A stretch of DNA of 64,000 nt from NCBI GenBank assembly GCA_025454875.1, contig JALONP010000001.1, positions 62,001-126,000 on the forward strand, given 5' to 3'. Position numbers and translations under genes: made by a program. This document shows positions 27,011-35,804 of the stretch, in pieces. The DNA comes from Bacteroidia bacterium (GTDB lineage: Bacteria > Bacteroidota > Bacteroidia > UKL13-3). Every line of letters begins with the position of its first letter. Position 1 is the stretch's first letter. The notes under the pieces were generated by a model that was not told the origin of the DNA, did no database searches, and saw only the letters and a list, made by a program, of their open reading frames with translations.

Positions 27011-28393
27011 ATGAAAAAAATGCTTTTAATGGCTACGGCCTTATGCTCGTTGGCTGCTTATGCGCAACGAAACAATGTTGAAAGTGCTGCCATATACTTG
27101 CGCAACAACGAGTTGGAAGATGCAAAAAAATCAATTGATGCTGCATCGGTACATGATGAAACCAGAAACGACCCTAAAATGTGGTATTATTATGCTTCGG
27201 TATATGATTCAATCTATATAAACCCTGCATTTGCTTCGCTCGATAAAGATGCAATCGAAAAATTTGCCAACGGCTGTTTGAAATGCATGGAACTTGATAC
27301 CAAAAAAAGGTATGATGAGTACTGCCAGTTTATGACCATTAATGCTGCGTTTGCAACCTACAACAAAGCACTCGAATATTACCAAGCAAAGGACGCAGTG
27401 AATGCCCAAAAGTTTTTTGATTTAACCTTAAAGGCAATGCCTTATGATAAAAACGGGGACCTAAAAAAGAATAATATTTCTGAAAAGAACATCCAATTAA
27501 GCATGGGCTATTTGGGTGTGCAAACCGAAAACTATGAGCTAGCCAAAGTGAATTTGCAAAAACTCATTGATGTTGATTACCAAGAGCCAACACTTTACCG
27601 CTTAATGGGTAATATTTACATGATGCAAAAAGATACTGCAAAAGGATTGAGTTATATTGAAGCAGGTCGTACCAAGTTTCCAACTGATCGTGATTTGATT
27701 AATATGGAACTTAATGTGTATTTGGCGCAAGGCAGACAAGATGTATTGCTAACCAAACTTAATGATGCATTGGCTCTCGATCCAGAAAACATTATGTTGT
27801 TATTTGTTAGGGGCAATGTGTACGATAATTTTGCTGCAAACGCAATTAAAACATCACGTAATGCCAAAGACAGCGCTGCAGTATTAAGCAAAAAGGCCAA
27901 AACAGCAACACCAGCGTTAAAATCAAAACTTGATGCGGATGCGCGTAAGCAAAGCAAACTTGCCGATACCAGTTACAAAATGAATAAAGTTTATGTAACC
28001 AATGCCGAAGCGGATTACAAAAAAGTAATCGAACTTAAGGAAGATTATATTGATGCATATTACAATTTGGGAGCCTTAACCAACAACAAGACCACCGAAA
28101 TTGTAGAGAAGATGAATGCCGTAACAGGAACAACTCAAGCCGAGTACGACCGTAAATGGAATGTATTGAAGAAAGAACAGGATGCAATTTTGCAAGTTGC
28201 TTTGGGATATTTTACAAAAGCACTTGAGCTTGCCGAAGGATTACCTGAAACAGAATCGAACCAACGCAAAGAGAAAATTGGAATCATGGTTTCGATTTTA
28301 ACCAGTATGCAACAGGTTTATGCCAATTTAGGGGATGAACAAAAAACAATGGAAACCAAACGCAAAAGGGTACAACTCGAAGGAGAACTTTAA
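27011..28393 (+). CDS. Secreted tetratricopeptide-repeat protein
   Basis: A 460-residue protein with a signal peptide (MKKMLLMATALCSLAAYAQ) and a mature part made of TPR-like helix pairs (for example MWYYYASVYDSIY, LYRLMGNIYMMQKDTAKGLSYIEAG, DAYYNLGALTNNKTTEI). It is probably a periplasmic scaffold. There is no enzymatic domain. A Lys/Ala/Ser-rich stretch around residues 275-320 separates two repeat blocks. A terminator follows. Confidence 0.75.
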   Translation: MKKMLLMATALCSLAAYAQRNNVESAAIYLRNNELEDAKKSIDAASVHDETRNDPKMWYYYASVYDSIYINPAFASLDKDAIEKFANGCLKCMELDTKKRYDEYCQFMTINAAFATYNKALEYYQAKDAVNAQKFFDLTLKAMPYDKNGDLKKNNISEKNIQLSMGYLGVQTENYELAKVNLQKLIDVDYQEPTLYRLMGNIYMMQKDTAKGLSYIEAGRTKFPTDRDLINMELNVYLAQGRQDVLLTKLNDALALDPENIMLLFVRGNVYDNFAANAIKTSRNAKDSAAVLSKKAKTATPALKSKLDADARKQSKLADTSYKMNKVYVTNAEADYKKVIELKEDYIDAYYNLGALTNNKTTEIVEKMNAVTGTTQAEYDRKWNVLKKEQDAILQVALGYFTKALELAEGLPETESNQRKEKIGIMVSILTSMQQVYANLGDEQKTMETKRKRVQLEGEL

Positions 28394-28410
28394 TTCAAAA
28401 CATATAATAA

Positions 28411-28435
28411 CAGGGAGCGTAGGCTCCTTGTTTTT
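28411..28435 (+). terminator. Terminator of the TPR gene
   Basis: CAGGGAGC (28411-28418) pairs with GCTCCTTG (28423-28430), eight pairs including one G-T, four-base loop, followed by TTTTT. It lies 18 bp after the stop. Confidence 0.75.
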
Positions 28436-28658
28436 CAACTATATTATTTAACATAATATTAATTATGAGGTAATTGGTTTAATTAGAAAGTCAGTATTGA
28501 TAAGCCTTTGGGGACTTTAGGGTTCAACGGCTGGGTTGCTACTTGCTTTAGTGAAGTATTTGTTTGCTGTGGGCAATACCGTTTTTAATCTACGATAATT
28601 AACGGATTGTATGCGCTTGTTTAAACTCTCAATTTTGAAAACCAATTAATCAAACAAC

Positions 28659-29930
28659 ATGAAACAGTTTATTTACACTTTCGTATTACTGGTATTTGTT
28701 ACACAAAGCCAAGCACAATGGCAAACTGTTACCAGTAGCGCTTTCCCACCTTTTACAAGTATGCAACAATTGTATGTAGACGGAACAAACTTTTGGGCTG
28801 GAACTACCGGACAATTGTTTCGCTCAACCGATAACGGTGCAACCTGGGAAGCAAAATCAAATGGCTTACAATCAGCAATTTCTGGTAATTCAGGAATAGT
28901 TAGATTAGGCAATCGCTTATATGCCTCTTTTTCAGGCAATGGCAATTACTTCCCTTATTACTCTACAGATAATGGTGATAATTGGGTATTGGATACTGCG
29001 GGTTTTAATGGTGTTACCTTAGCACCGGTTCAATTACACGTACACCAAGAGTACATCTTAGCCAGATTGGAATCAAACATCATTTTGTATAAGAAAAATA
29101 CAGATGCGGCTTGGGGCAGGTTAACTGTTCCGAACGATTTTCGCACGCCTGGTTATATTTACTCTATTGGCGATACCTTGGTTTTAGGTGCCGGATACCG
29201 CGCACTTACAGGCGATATGGGCCAAAACTGGATTACCCGCAATACTACATTGCCAGCTGGATTTGGCTTGGGTTATTTTGCCAAATTGTACCAAAACCAA
29301 CAAGACCCTGAAACATTTTATGCCACCTATATTCCTTTCGCAACCAATAGACCTAGCTTTTTTATTTCGCGCGATAACCAAACAACTTGGGATACTTTAT
29401 CCATTAGCTTAAGTTATCCAACCAATATGGGATGCGTTTGGGCTAAGGGAAACGATGTGTTTTTGTCTATCCAAGGTTCATTTACGCAAGCAGATACAAC
29501 CCAAAAGGTATACCGCAGCAACGATGGTGGCGTTACATGGTTAAATATTACTGGCGATTTGTATGAAAAAGCCAATTTCAGGTTTCATACCATGAGCGAT
29601 ATAGAGGTTGTAAATGGCTTCTTATACGGAGCTGGTATTACATTAAAAGAGGGTGGTGCAATGGTGAAATTGAATATCGGAAGTGTTGGTTTAAAAGAAA
29701 CAAATACCACCTCTACTCCACTTTTTTACCCTAACCCAACAACCGATTTTATCCAATTTGACAATCAAGTAAACCAAGCATTTGTATACAATATGCAAGG
29801 TCAGTTGGTGGCACAATACAACGCAAGTCAACAACCAAATATTTCAGTTAGCCATTTACCTGCTGGCATGTATTGGGTGCAAATTACCTTAGCAAACCAA
29901 ACATACACCCAAAAAATAATGAAACAATAA
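28659..29930 (+). CDS. Secreted sialidase/BNR-like repeat protein with T9SS sorting domain
   Basis: A 423-residue protein with a signal peptide (MKQFIYTFVLLVFVTQSQAQ). It carries repeated Asp-box-like motifs in a probable beta-propeller: STDNGATWEAK, STDNGDNWVLD, TGDMGQNWITR, SRDNQTTWDTL and SNDGGVTWLNI. The last 75 residues (PLFYPNPTTDFIQF, LPAGMYWVQITL) form a T9SS type A sorting domain. Asp boxes are structural and occur in glycosidases and photosystem-assembly-like proteins, so enzymatic activity is not implied. It forms its own unit with a downstream terminator. Confidence 0.8.
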   Translation: MKQFIYTFVLLVFVTQSQAQWQTVTSSAFPPFTSMQQLYVDGTNFWAGTTGQLFRSTDNGATWEAKSNGLQSAISGNSGIVRLGNRLYASFSGNGNYFPYYSTDNGDNWVLDTAGFNGVTLAPVQLHVHQEYILARLESNIILYKKNTDAAWGRLTVPNDFRTPGYIYSIGDTLVLGAGYRALTGDMGQNWITRNTTLPAGFGLGYFAKLYQNQQDPETFYATYIPFATNRPSFFISRDNQTTWDTLSISLSYPTNMGCVWAKGNDVFLSIQGSFTQADTTQKVYRSNDGGVTWLNITGDLYEKANFRFHTMSDIEVVNGFLYGAGITLKEGGAMVKLNIGSVGLKETNTTSTPLFYPNPTTDFIQFDNQVNQAFVYNMQGQLVAQYNASQQPNISVSHLPAGMYWVQITLANQTYTQKIMKQ

Positions 29931-29959
29931 CCACCATTTTTGGTGTATTCCTACTCAAC

Positions 29960-29988
29960 ACCCGAGGCTCATAAGGCTTCGGGTTTTT
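29960..29988. terminator. Terminator between converging T9SS-protein genes
   Basis: CCCGAGGC (29961-29968) pairs with GCTTCGGG (29976-29983), eight pairs including one G-T, seven-base loop, followed by a T run on the plus strand. It lies between the BNR-like gene and the subtilase stop. Confidence 0.8.
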
Positions 29989-32198
29989 TATTGAATAAGT
30001 AATTTAATTGCTTGCTTACCTCCAGCCCATTCAAGTGTTACAAAATACATTCCTGCTTTTAAGTGGTTGGTGTCAATCGAGGTTTCACACGCGTTGCTTA
30101 ACCAAATTGTTGTTTCAAGTGATTTGCCAGTTATATCTGTAACCGTAACCCAAATGGGCATATTGCAATTGTTACGCTCCAGCACTACCCTTTCGCCTTT
30201 TGTAGGGTTAGGATACAATTGAACCGAAATGGATTGGGCATCTTTACCATCTTGGAGCCCTACAGTAAGTAGGGCTTCTTTTACAGCAGCATAGGCATTG
30301 AGTTTACCAGCACCCCACCTGCTTGAGTCGGGTTTGGCTGTAGTGAAATTGTCTTTTAGCGCTGATTTTTGTAAAATAGCCAATACACGCCCAGGCTCAA
30401 GTGCAGGATTTACCTGAAGCAACAAAGCAATGGCACCTGCTGCCATAGGTGACGACATAGATGTTCCGCTGGCATGAGCATAATAATAATTTCGGTTATT
30501 TCTATTTACAGCAAACACACTTGAACTATAATTGTCACCATTGGGTGCATACGAAATGTCGTACGAGTTTACGGCACTGGCAAGCGTCATTCCCGGAGCC
30601 GCAATATCAGGTTTAATTCGACCATCTACAGTTGGCCCTCTGCTCGAAAAACGAACTATTTGGTTGGTGACAGCATATCCAGAATATGAAACTGTATTGC
30701 CTCCCAAGTTGGTAAATGCAATTTGCGAAGCATAAGCCGCAACCGTAATGGCCGCTGAAGCACAACTCATTTCACCCAAAGTATACTTATTATCACCACT
30801 TACCGCCCAACTTTGCCCATTTTGCGAAAAGGCGCCATAATGCCCAACATAATCTTGAACATACCCTAGCCACGCATGTACCTTGCCTTGTTTGGCCTTA
30901 ATGCTTAGGCACAAAGCCAAATTGGTTTTGCTAAACAAATCAAATAACACATGTGGCTTGCCATTAAAGTCAGACGCGATAGCAGTAGATTTAAAAAACA
31001 AGGTATCCGCATTATTCCCAATCAAAAAGGTGTCGAGTGTTTCGCCATTGAGTGTAATCCATGACGATGCAATAACTTGGTTGGCTCCGCTAAATAAACG
31101 TAATTGAACTTCAAACGTATTTCCAGCTTCACCCCATGCATCAAGCCAAGTTCTTTTTTCACCATTTACCGTAGGGAACGTAACAAATGAGTGAAGCGTG
31201 GTATCGGTTGCTGTAAATGTTTTGAGTAAATGAATGTTTTCATCACCATTGTTACCAGCCGAGTTCACAAAAATGCGGCCTCCTCCAGTAAGTTCGTTGA
31301 GTGCCTCTGCAAACAAAGAAGTACCATCGTTTGGACCAATTGAGCAGCCCCAACTCAAGTTGGCAACTGCTGGTTTTCCAACCGATTGAGCATAAGTAAA
31401 AATATAATTAACAGCATCTACAATGCTACTCATACCCATGCCAGTCCATTCACTTTTTTCAGGTCTAATGCCCACCAACACCAAATCGCTTTCATAGGCA
31501 ACTCCTCGGTATTTTTGGTTATTGGCACCTGTATATCCAGATCCTGCCGCGATGCCTCCAACATGGGTTCCGTGTGAGAACGAATCCACTTCAGCGCCTT
31601 CGGCAATCATTTGTGTTGTATCGGTAAGTTCGTTTCCATAAGAAAAACCTTGAGGTGGTGTTCCTTGATTTCGCTGTTCCCACACACGCTTAATCCGAAG
31701 CACCGTTCCAGTTGTATCATAAAATGTTGGATGGCTGTAATCAAAACCGGCATCAATAATGCCTACCACCACATTTTTTCCAGTAAATGCTTGAGGTAAC
31801 TGAATGCCTGCATGCACGGAGTCAACCCGCGCTGATTTTCGGGCAGCATCTAATTGGTACCCGATCGGCTCATCAAGTTGAATATAACGGATACCTTTTA
31901 CTTGAGTAAAAGCCCTAAGCTGACCCACTGGTATGCGAACTGAATAAATGGCTCCTGCTCTTGTGCCTATTTGTACGCCAAGTGTAGAAAGTGGCGTTTC
32001 GTTAAATGGTTGGTTCACCTTGATTAATGCACCCACGTATTGTTGGTTGTACTCTTTGTACATTGTATTGAGTTTGCTAGTAGGTTGTATCAACAGTTGT
32101 TGTAAATTGGCCGATAACTGAGGTATTTGGGCCAACAATGGAACGGTTCCAATAAGGCTTGTCAAAATCAAGAATGCGAACTGTTTTTGTGACTTCAT
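29988..32198 (-). CDS. Secreted S8 subtilisin-like serine peptidase with T9SS sorting domain
   Basis: A 736-residue protease. It has a signal peptide to about residue 24, then a propeptide-like region, and the S8 catalytic triad: Asp149 in GIIDAGFDYSHP, His209 in SHGTHVGGIAAG and Ser580 in SGTSMSSPMAAGA. An insertion of roughly 170 residues between His and Ser carries a beta-rich domain, as in cell-surface subtilases. The C-terminus (VQLYPNPTKGERVVL to LKAGMYFVTLEW) is a T9SS type A sorting domain. Likely role: extracellular protein degradation. Confidence 0.92.
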   Translation of the reverse strand: MKSQKQFAFLILTSLIGTVPLLAQIPQLSANLQQLLIQPTSKLNTMYKEYNQQYVGALIKVNQPFNETPLSTLGVQIGTRAGAIYSVRIPVGQLRAFTQVKGIRYIQLDEPIGYQLDAARKSARVDSVHAGIQLPQAFTGKNVVVGIIDAGFDYSHPTFYDTTGTVLRIKRVWEQRNQGTPPQGFSYGNELTDTTQMIAEGAEVDSFSHGTHVGGIAAGSGYTGANNQKYRGVAYESDLVLVGIRPEKSEWTGMGMSSIVDAVNYIFTYAQSVGKPAVANLSWGCSIGPNDGTSLFAEALNELTGGGRIFVNSAGNNGDENIHLLKTFTATDTTLHSFVTFPTVNGEKRTWLDAWGEAGNTFEVQLRLFSGANQVIASSWITLNGETLDTFLIGNNADTLFFKSTAIASDFNGKPHVLFDLFSKTNLALCLSIKAKQGKVHAWLGYVQDYVGHYGAFSQNGQSWAVSGDNKYTLGEMSCASAAITVAAYASQIAFTNLGGNTVSYSGYAVTNQIVRFSSRGPTVDGRIKPDIAAPGMTLASAVNSYDISYAPNGDNYSSSVFAVNRNNRNYYYAHASGTSMSSPMAAGAIALLLQVNPALEPGRVLAILQKSALKDNFTTAKPDSSRWGAGKLNAYAAVKEALLTVGLQDGKDAQSISVQLYPNPTKGERVVLERNNCNMPIWVTVTDITGKSLETTIWLSNACETSIDTNHLKAGMYFVTLEWAGGKQAIKLLIQ

Positions 32199-32315
32199 TT
32201 AACAAATATAATCAAGCATTGAATAAATGAATGTGTATTTAACCCCCACTTTTATACATACTGACCGAAACCTAATTGCAGATATCATCAGATTTGCTTT
32301 CTTGCTAATGCATTT

Positions 32316-34838
32316 ATGAAATACCTTAAACTCACTTTACTCATTTGTTCCCATTTATTTATTGAATCGTTGTTGGCGCAAACGGTTGTAAAGGGAGTTG
32401 TAACCGAAAAAGGCCGACCTGAAGCGTTGCCATTTGTGAGCATAAGGTTTAATGGAACGCAACAAGGAGCCACTACTGATTTTGAAGGGAAGTACCAAGT
32501 TGTTTCAAATACGCATTCAGACACCCTGATTTTTACGTATGTGGGTTATAAAACTGTGAAACAAAAAATTAAGCCAGGCGTATCTCAAGTATTGAATGTA
32601 GAAATGGAACCTGATGCCAATCAAATGAATGAGGTTGTGATTATTGCGGGCGAAAATCCAGCATTACGCATCATTCGTAAAGCTGCCGAAAACAAAAGCA
32701 AAACCAATCAATTATCGGCTAGTTGTTTTTCGTTTGATAGTTATACCAAAGTCGACATGGCTATGGATAATATTTCGGAGAAACTCAAAAACAGCAAAGT
32801 GTTTAAGCCACTCCAATCATTATTTGATACCAGTGCTCAAATAAAAAATGAAGAAGGGAAATATATTTTACCTGTTTTTATCAGTGAAACGTTTTCAAAA
32901 TATTACCAGAGCAATACTCCTCCACTTTCAAAGGAGGTTATTTTAGCTAGTGATATTAATGGTTTTATGGCCCAACAAGGCAATGTAATGCTTGATTTAA
33001 TGGGCTCTAGTTTACTCGAGTTTAACTTTAACCAAAACTGGATTCGGTTTTTATACAAAGACTTTTTATCTCCAATTGCTGATAACGGTTCCTTGTATTA
33101 TAAGTATACCTTAATGGATTCGGTGATACTTGATGGTCTTAAGTGTTATCAAATTCAATTACGCCTGCGTAGGCCCGAGGACTTGGGTTTTATTGGTACC
33201 ATTTGGATTACCGATTCAAGTTTTGCTCTTAAGCGCATTGATGTAGAGCTCTCACCATCAGCAAACGTAAACTTTTTAGATCGGTTAAAAATTCAGCAAG
33301 AAATGGTACAAATGCCCGGAGGAATATGGCTTCCGCAACGTACGCGTGCTGTTGTAGATATTGCCCAAGCTACCGAAAACAGCAGCAGTTTTGTGGCCAA
33401 AATGTACCGCGCCAACAGCAATTTTACCGTTAATGAAGTAAAGCCTGCAATCTTTTACGAGGCATTGGTAGTGCGTGATGATGATATGCTTAACCGCGAT
33501 TCGGCTTATTGGGATAGTGTGCGCACTGAGCCATTTACCAAAACAGAAAGGCAAATGATTAACATGATTGATTCGGTTAAGAATGTTCCTGTAGTTAAAA
33601 CCTACCTCGATATCTTGCAGATTATTGCCGAAGGATATTATGTAGCTGGCAAAATAGAAATTGGACCAAATGTATTGTTGGTTGGGTATAACGAGGTGCA
33701 ACATTGGCGTTACCGGGTTGGCTTCAGAACCAATACCGATTTTTCGAAAAAATGGTTTTTCAACGGACACTTAGCCTATGGAACCTATAACCAATCATGG
33801 AAATACGGGATGGGTGTGCAGCGTATTATTAACCCTAAAAAATGGACCATTGCAGGTATTTCTTATAAAAACGATTATGAAATTATGGGGGTAACCGATG
33901 CCACCAATACGCAATTGCATGCATCACCATCTACCAATATTTTTACAGCCCTTAGTTTTATATCAAGCAATGCACGCTTAAACGAAACGCGTGATGTAAA
34001 AGGTTATTTTTTAATACAGCCTAACCGAAACTGGACCTTTAAAACAACCGTACAACATACCTATTACAATCCGGTAGGAAGCTTTGTGTTTGCTTACAAA
34101 TTAGAACCTAATGAAGTGGCAACTCCACAAAATGTATCAAATGATTTTGAATACGCTGCTGCTACCATCGAGGCGCGTTATGCTTTTAAAGAGATAATGG
34201 TGTCACGTGGTGTTGAGCGTATACGCATGCAGCAATCTAAATTCCCAGCTATTACGGCATTGTATAGCCAAGGTTGGAAAGGCATTTTAGGCAGCGATTT
34301 TGATTTTCAAAAAGTACAATTAAATGTGCAGCACCATCTTAACACAGGTATTTTAGGTAATGCAGATGTAAGCCTTACGGTTGGTAAAGTGTTTGGAACC
34401 CTTCCCTATCCATTGTTGGAAGTACCACGTGGAAATGCAACCGCATTTTACAGTGATTACAATTTTAGCTTGATGAATGTGTATGAATTTGTGGCAGACG
34501 AATACTACAGTTTTAGGTATATTCAACATTTTGAAGGATTGTTTTTTAACAGCATACCTGTTATTAGCGAGTGGAAACTGCGCAACTTTGCATTTGTAAA
34601 AAGTGCGCATGGAAGCGTTTCGGGGCCCGACAGGGCGTTGTTTTCACCAATTGACGAACAAGGAAGGGTGTTTTCGCCTGTATACGAATTTAAAAACGAA
34701 CCTTATGTTGAAGTGGGTTACGGTATCGAAAACATCTTGCGGTTTGTTCAGTTGGGTGTAGTGCATAGGCTCACTTATTTAAACCATGTAAATGCCCGTA
34801 AATGGGGCGTAAATATTGGCTTTGCGCTTAATTTTTAA
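32316..34838 (+). CDS. DUF5686 protein with carboxypeptidase-regulatory-like N-terminal domain
   Basis: An 840-residue outer-membrane protein. A signal peptide (MKYLKLTLLICSHLFIESLLAQ) precedes a CarboxypepD_reg-like domain at residues 23-105 (VVKGVVTEKGRPEALPFVS, GATTDFEGKYQV, YVGYKT). The remainder is a DUF5686-type domain that ends in a long beta-barrel-like region closing with GVNIGFALNF, whose final Phe is typical of outer-membrane barrels. In architecture it resembles TonB-dependent receptors without a plug. The function is unknown. It stands alone, divergent from the subtilase gene. Confidence 0.8.
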   Translation: MKYLKLTLLICSHLFIESLLAQTVVKGVVTEKGRPEALPFVSIRFNGTQQGATTDFEGKYQVVSNTHSDTLIFTYVGYKTVKQKIKPGVSQVLNVEMEPDANQMNEVVIIAGENPALRIIRKAAENKSKTNQLSASCFSFDSYTKVDMAMDNISEKLKNSKVFKPLQSLFDTSAQIKNEEGKYILPVFISETFSKYYQSNTPPLSKEVILASDINGFMAQQGNVMLDLMGSSLLEFNFNQNWIRFLYKDFLSPIADNGSLYYKYTLMDSVILDGLKCYQIQLRLRRPEDLGFIGTIWITDSSFALKRIDVELSPSANVNFLDRLKIQQEMVQMPGGIWLPQRTRAVVDIAQATENSSSFVAKMYRANSNFTVNEVKPAIFYEALVVRDDDMLNRDSAYWDSVRTEPFTKTERQMINMIDSVKNVPVVKTYLDILQIIAEGYYVAGKIEIGPNVLLVGYNEVQHWRYRVGFRTNTDFSKKWFFNGHLAYGTYNQSWKYGMGVQRIINPKKWTIAGISYKNDYEIMGVTDATNTQLHASPSTNIFTALSFISSNARLNETRDVKGYFLIQPNRNWTFKTTVQHTYYNPVGSFVFAYKLEPNEVATPQNVSNDFEYAAATIEARYAFKEIMVSRGVERIRMQQSKFPAITALYSQGWKGILGSDFDFQKVQLNVQHHLNTGILGNADVSLTVGKVFGTLPYPLLEVPRGNATAFYSDYNFSLMNVYEFVADEYYSFRYIQHFEGLFFNSIPVISEWKLRNFAFVKSAHGSVSGPDRALFSPIDEQGRVFSPVYEFKNEPYVEVGYGIENILRFVQLGVVHRLTYLNHVNARKWGVNIGFALNF

Positions 34839-34900
34839 GAGATATAAGTTATTTGCAATTGGTTGTTAGACATTCAAAGTCAATATTTACAAGAGTCTTA

Positions 34901-35233
34901 TCAATACCTCCAAATATCATCCAAACACTGTTTAATTTGTTTGAGTTCTAACGCATCAATAGTGCCCACTTTTTGGGTGAGGCGCTCTTTTGAAATGGAT
35001 CGAATATGAAAAGTGAGTACTTCTGATTTTACAGTTAATCCATTTTGCGCATTGGGTTCTAAAACCAGATTGCCTTTGTAGTTTTTAACTTTGCTTGTTA
35101 GAGGGCAACAAATTAAGGTATTCAAATAAGTATTGGCCAAGTTGCCGCTTACCACCACTACTGGTCTCAAACCCGCTTGTTCACTCCCTTTCACTGGATT
35201 TAAATCAACATACCAAATCTCACCTTGTTTCAT
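34901..35233 (-). CDS. MazF/PemK-type toxin
   Basis: A 110-residue endoribonuclease toxin of the MazF/PemK family. It has the N-terminal motif MKQGEIWYVDLNPVKGSEQAGLRPVVV, the LICCPLTSKVKN strand region, GLTVKSEVLTFHIRSI and a C-terminal helix. Length is standard. Its ATG overlaps the antitoxin stop by 4 bp (ATGA), so translation is coupled, with the antitoxin first as usual for type II modules. Confidence 0.92.
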   Translation of the reverse strand: MKQGEIWYVDLNPVKGSEQAGLRPVVVVSGNLANTYLNTLICCPLTSKVKNYKGNLVLEPNAQNGLTVKSEVLTFHIRSISKERLTQKVGTIDALELKQIKQCLDDIWRY

Positions 35234-35475
35234 GGCAGCTTTTCGTTGGGTAATTGACTCATGTATTCTGTCATGCCTTCTTCTGCAATAGCAAGGATGT
35301 CCGCATCATCGGCCATGAGTTTGTATGAACGTGCGTACTCAGCTCTATTAAGTTGGTCAAGATACAAACTGAGTGCACGCTCTATCAACTTATTTTTGGG
35401 AACCGAAAGCTGTTTGGCTTTGTCTTCCAACATATTGAGGAGGTTTTGAGGAAGTGAACTTGTGAAGGTGGCCAT
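35230..35475 (-). CDS. Antitoxin of the MazF-type pair
   Basis: An 81-residue protein beginning MATFTSSLPQNLLNMLEDKAKQL, with a ribbon-helix-helix-like N-terminal half (KNKLIERALSLYLDQL) for DNA binding and dimerisation, and an acidic C-terminal half (DDADILAIAEEGMTEY) likely to wrap the toxin. The start at 35475 is preferred; an ATG at 35484 would add three residues. An inverted repeat at 35499-35519 just upstream is a plausible operator. Confidence 0.8.
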   Translation of the reverse strand: MATFTSSLPQNLLNMLEDKAKQLSVPKNKLIERALSLYLDQLNRAEYARSYKLMADDADILAIAEEGMTEYMSQLPNEKLP

Positions 35476-35498
35476 ATGAATCATATTTATTACTTACA

Positions 35499-35519
35499 AA
35501 TATAAAATATATTTATATT
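35499..35519. promoter_or_regulatory. Inverted repeat upstream of the toxin-antitoxin operon
   Basis: AATATAAA (35499-35506) and TTTATATT (35512-35519) are perfect 8-bp arms around ATATA, 24 bp upstream of the antitoxin start. Type II antitoxins commonly bind such sites, so it is a candidate autoregulatory operator. The high AT content makes chance occurrence possible. The rest of the 330-bp gap up to the GH16 gene shows nothing else I can support. Confidence 0.45.
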
Positions 35520-35804
35520 CTAAGCAATGCTGATGGTTTCGCAATGCAATACCATATGAATTCAATGCGCGCTACACTTTACAATCGAAAAAATGGATTT
35601 ATGTGAACATTAAAGTAATTGAATTAAATATGAAGCGGTATAGGCATCAGTTGTTTAGTAATATCAATTAATCATTACCCACACGCCTCTTGTATGTTTA
35701 ATAGTAGTACATGCGACTATGACGACCATAATTGTTAATCAGCATTTTAGCTTGGATTGTATGGCGTTTTTCATACATTTGGTTATCCACTTAAATACTC
35801 CATT

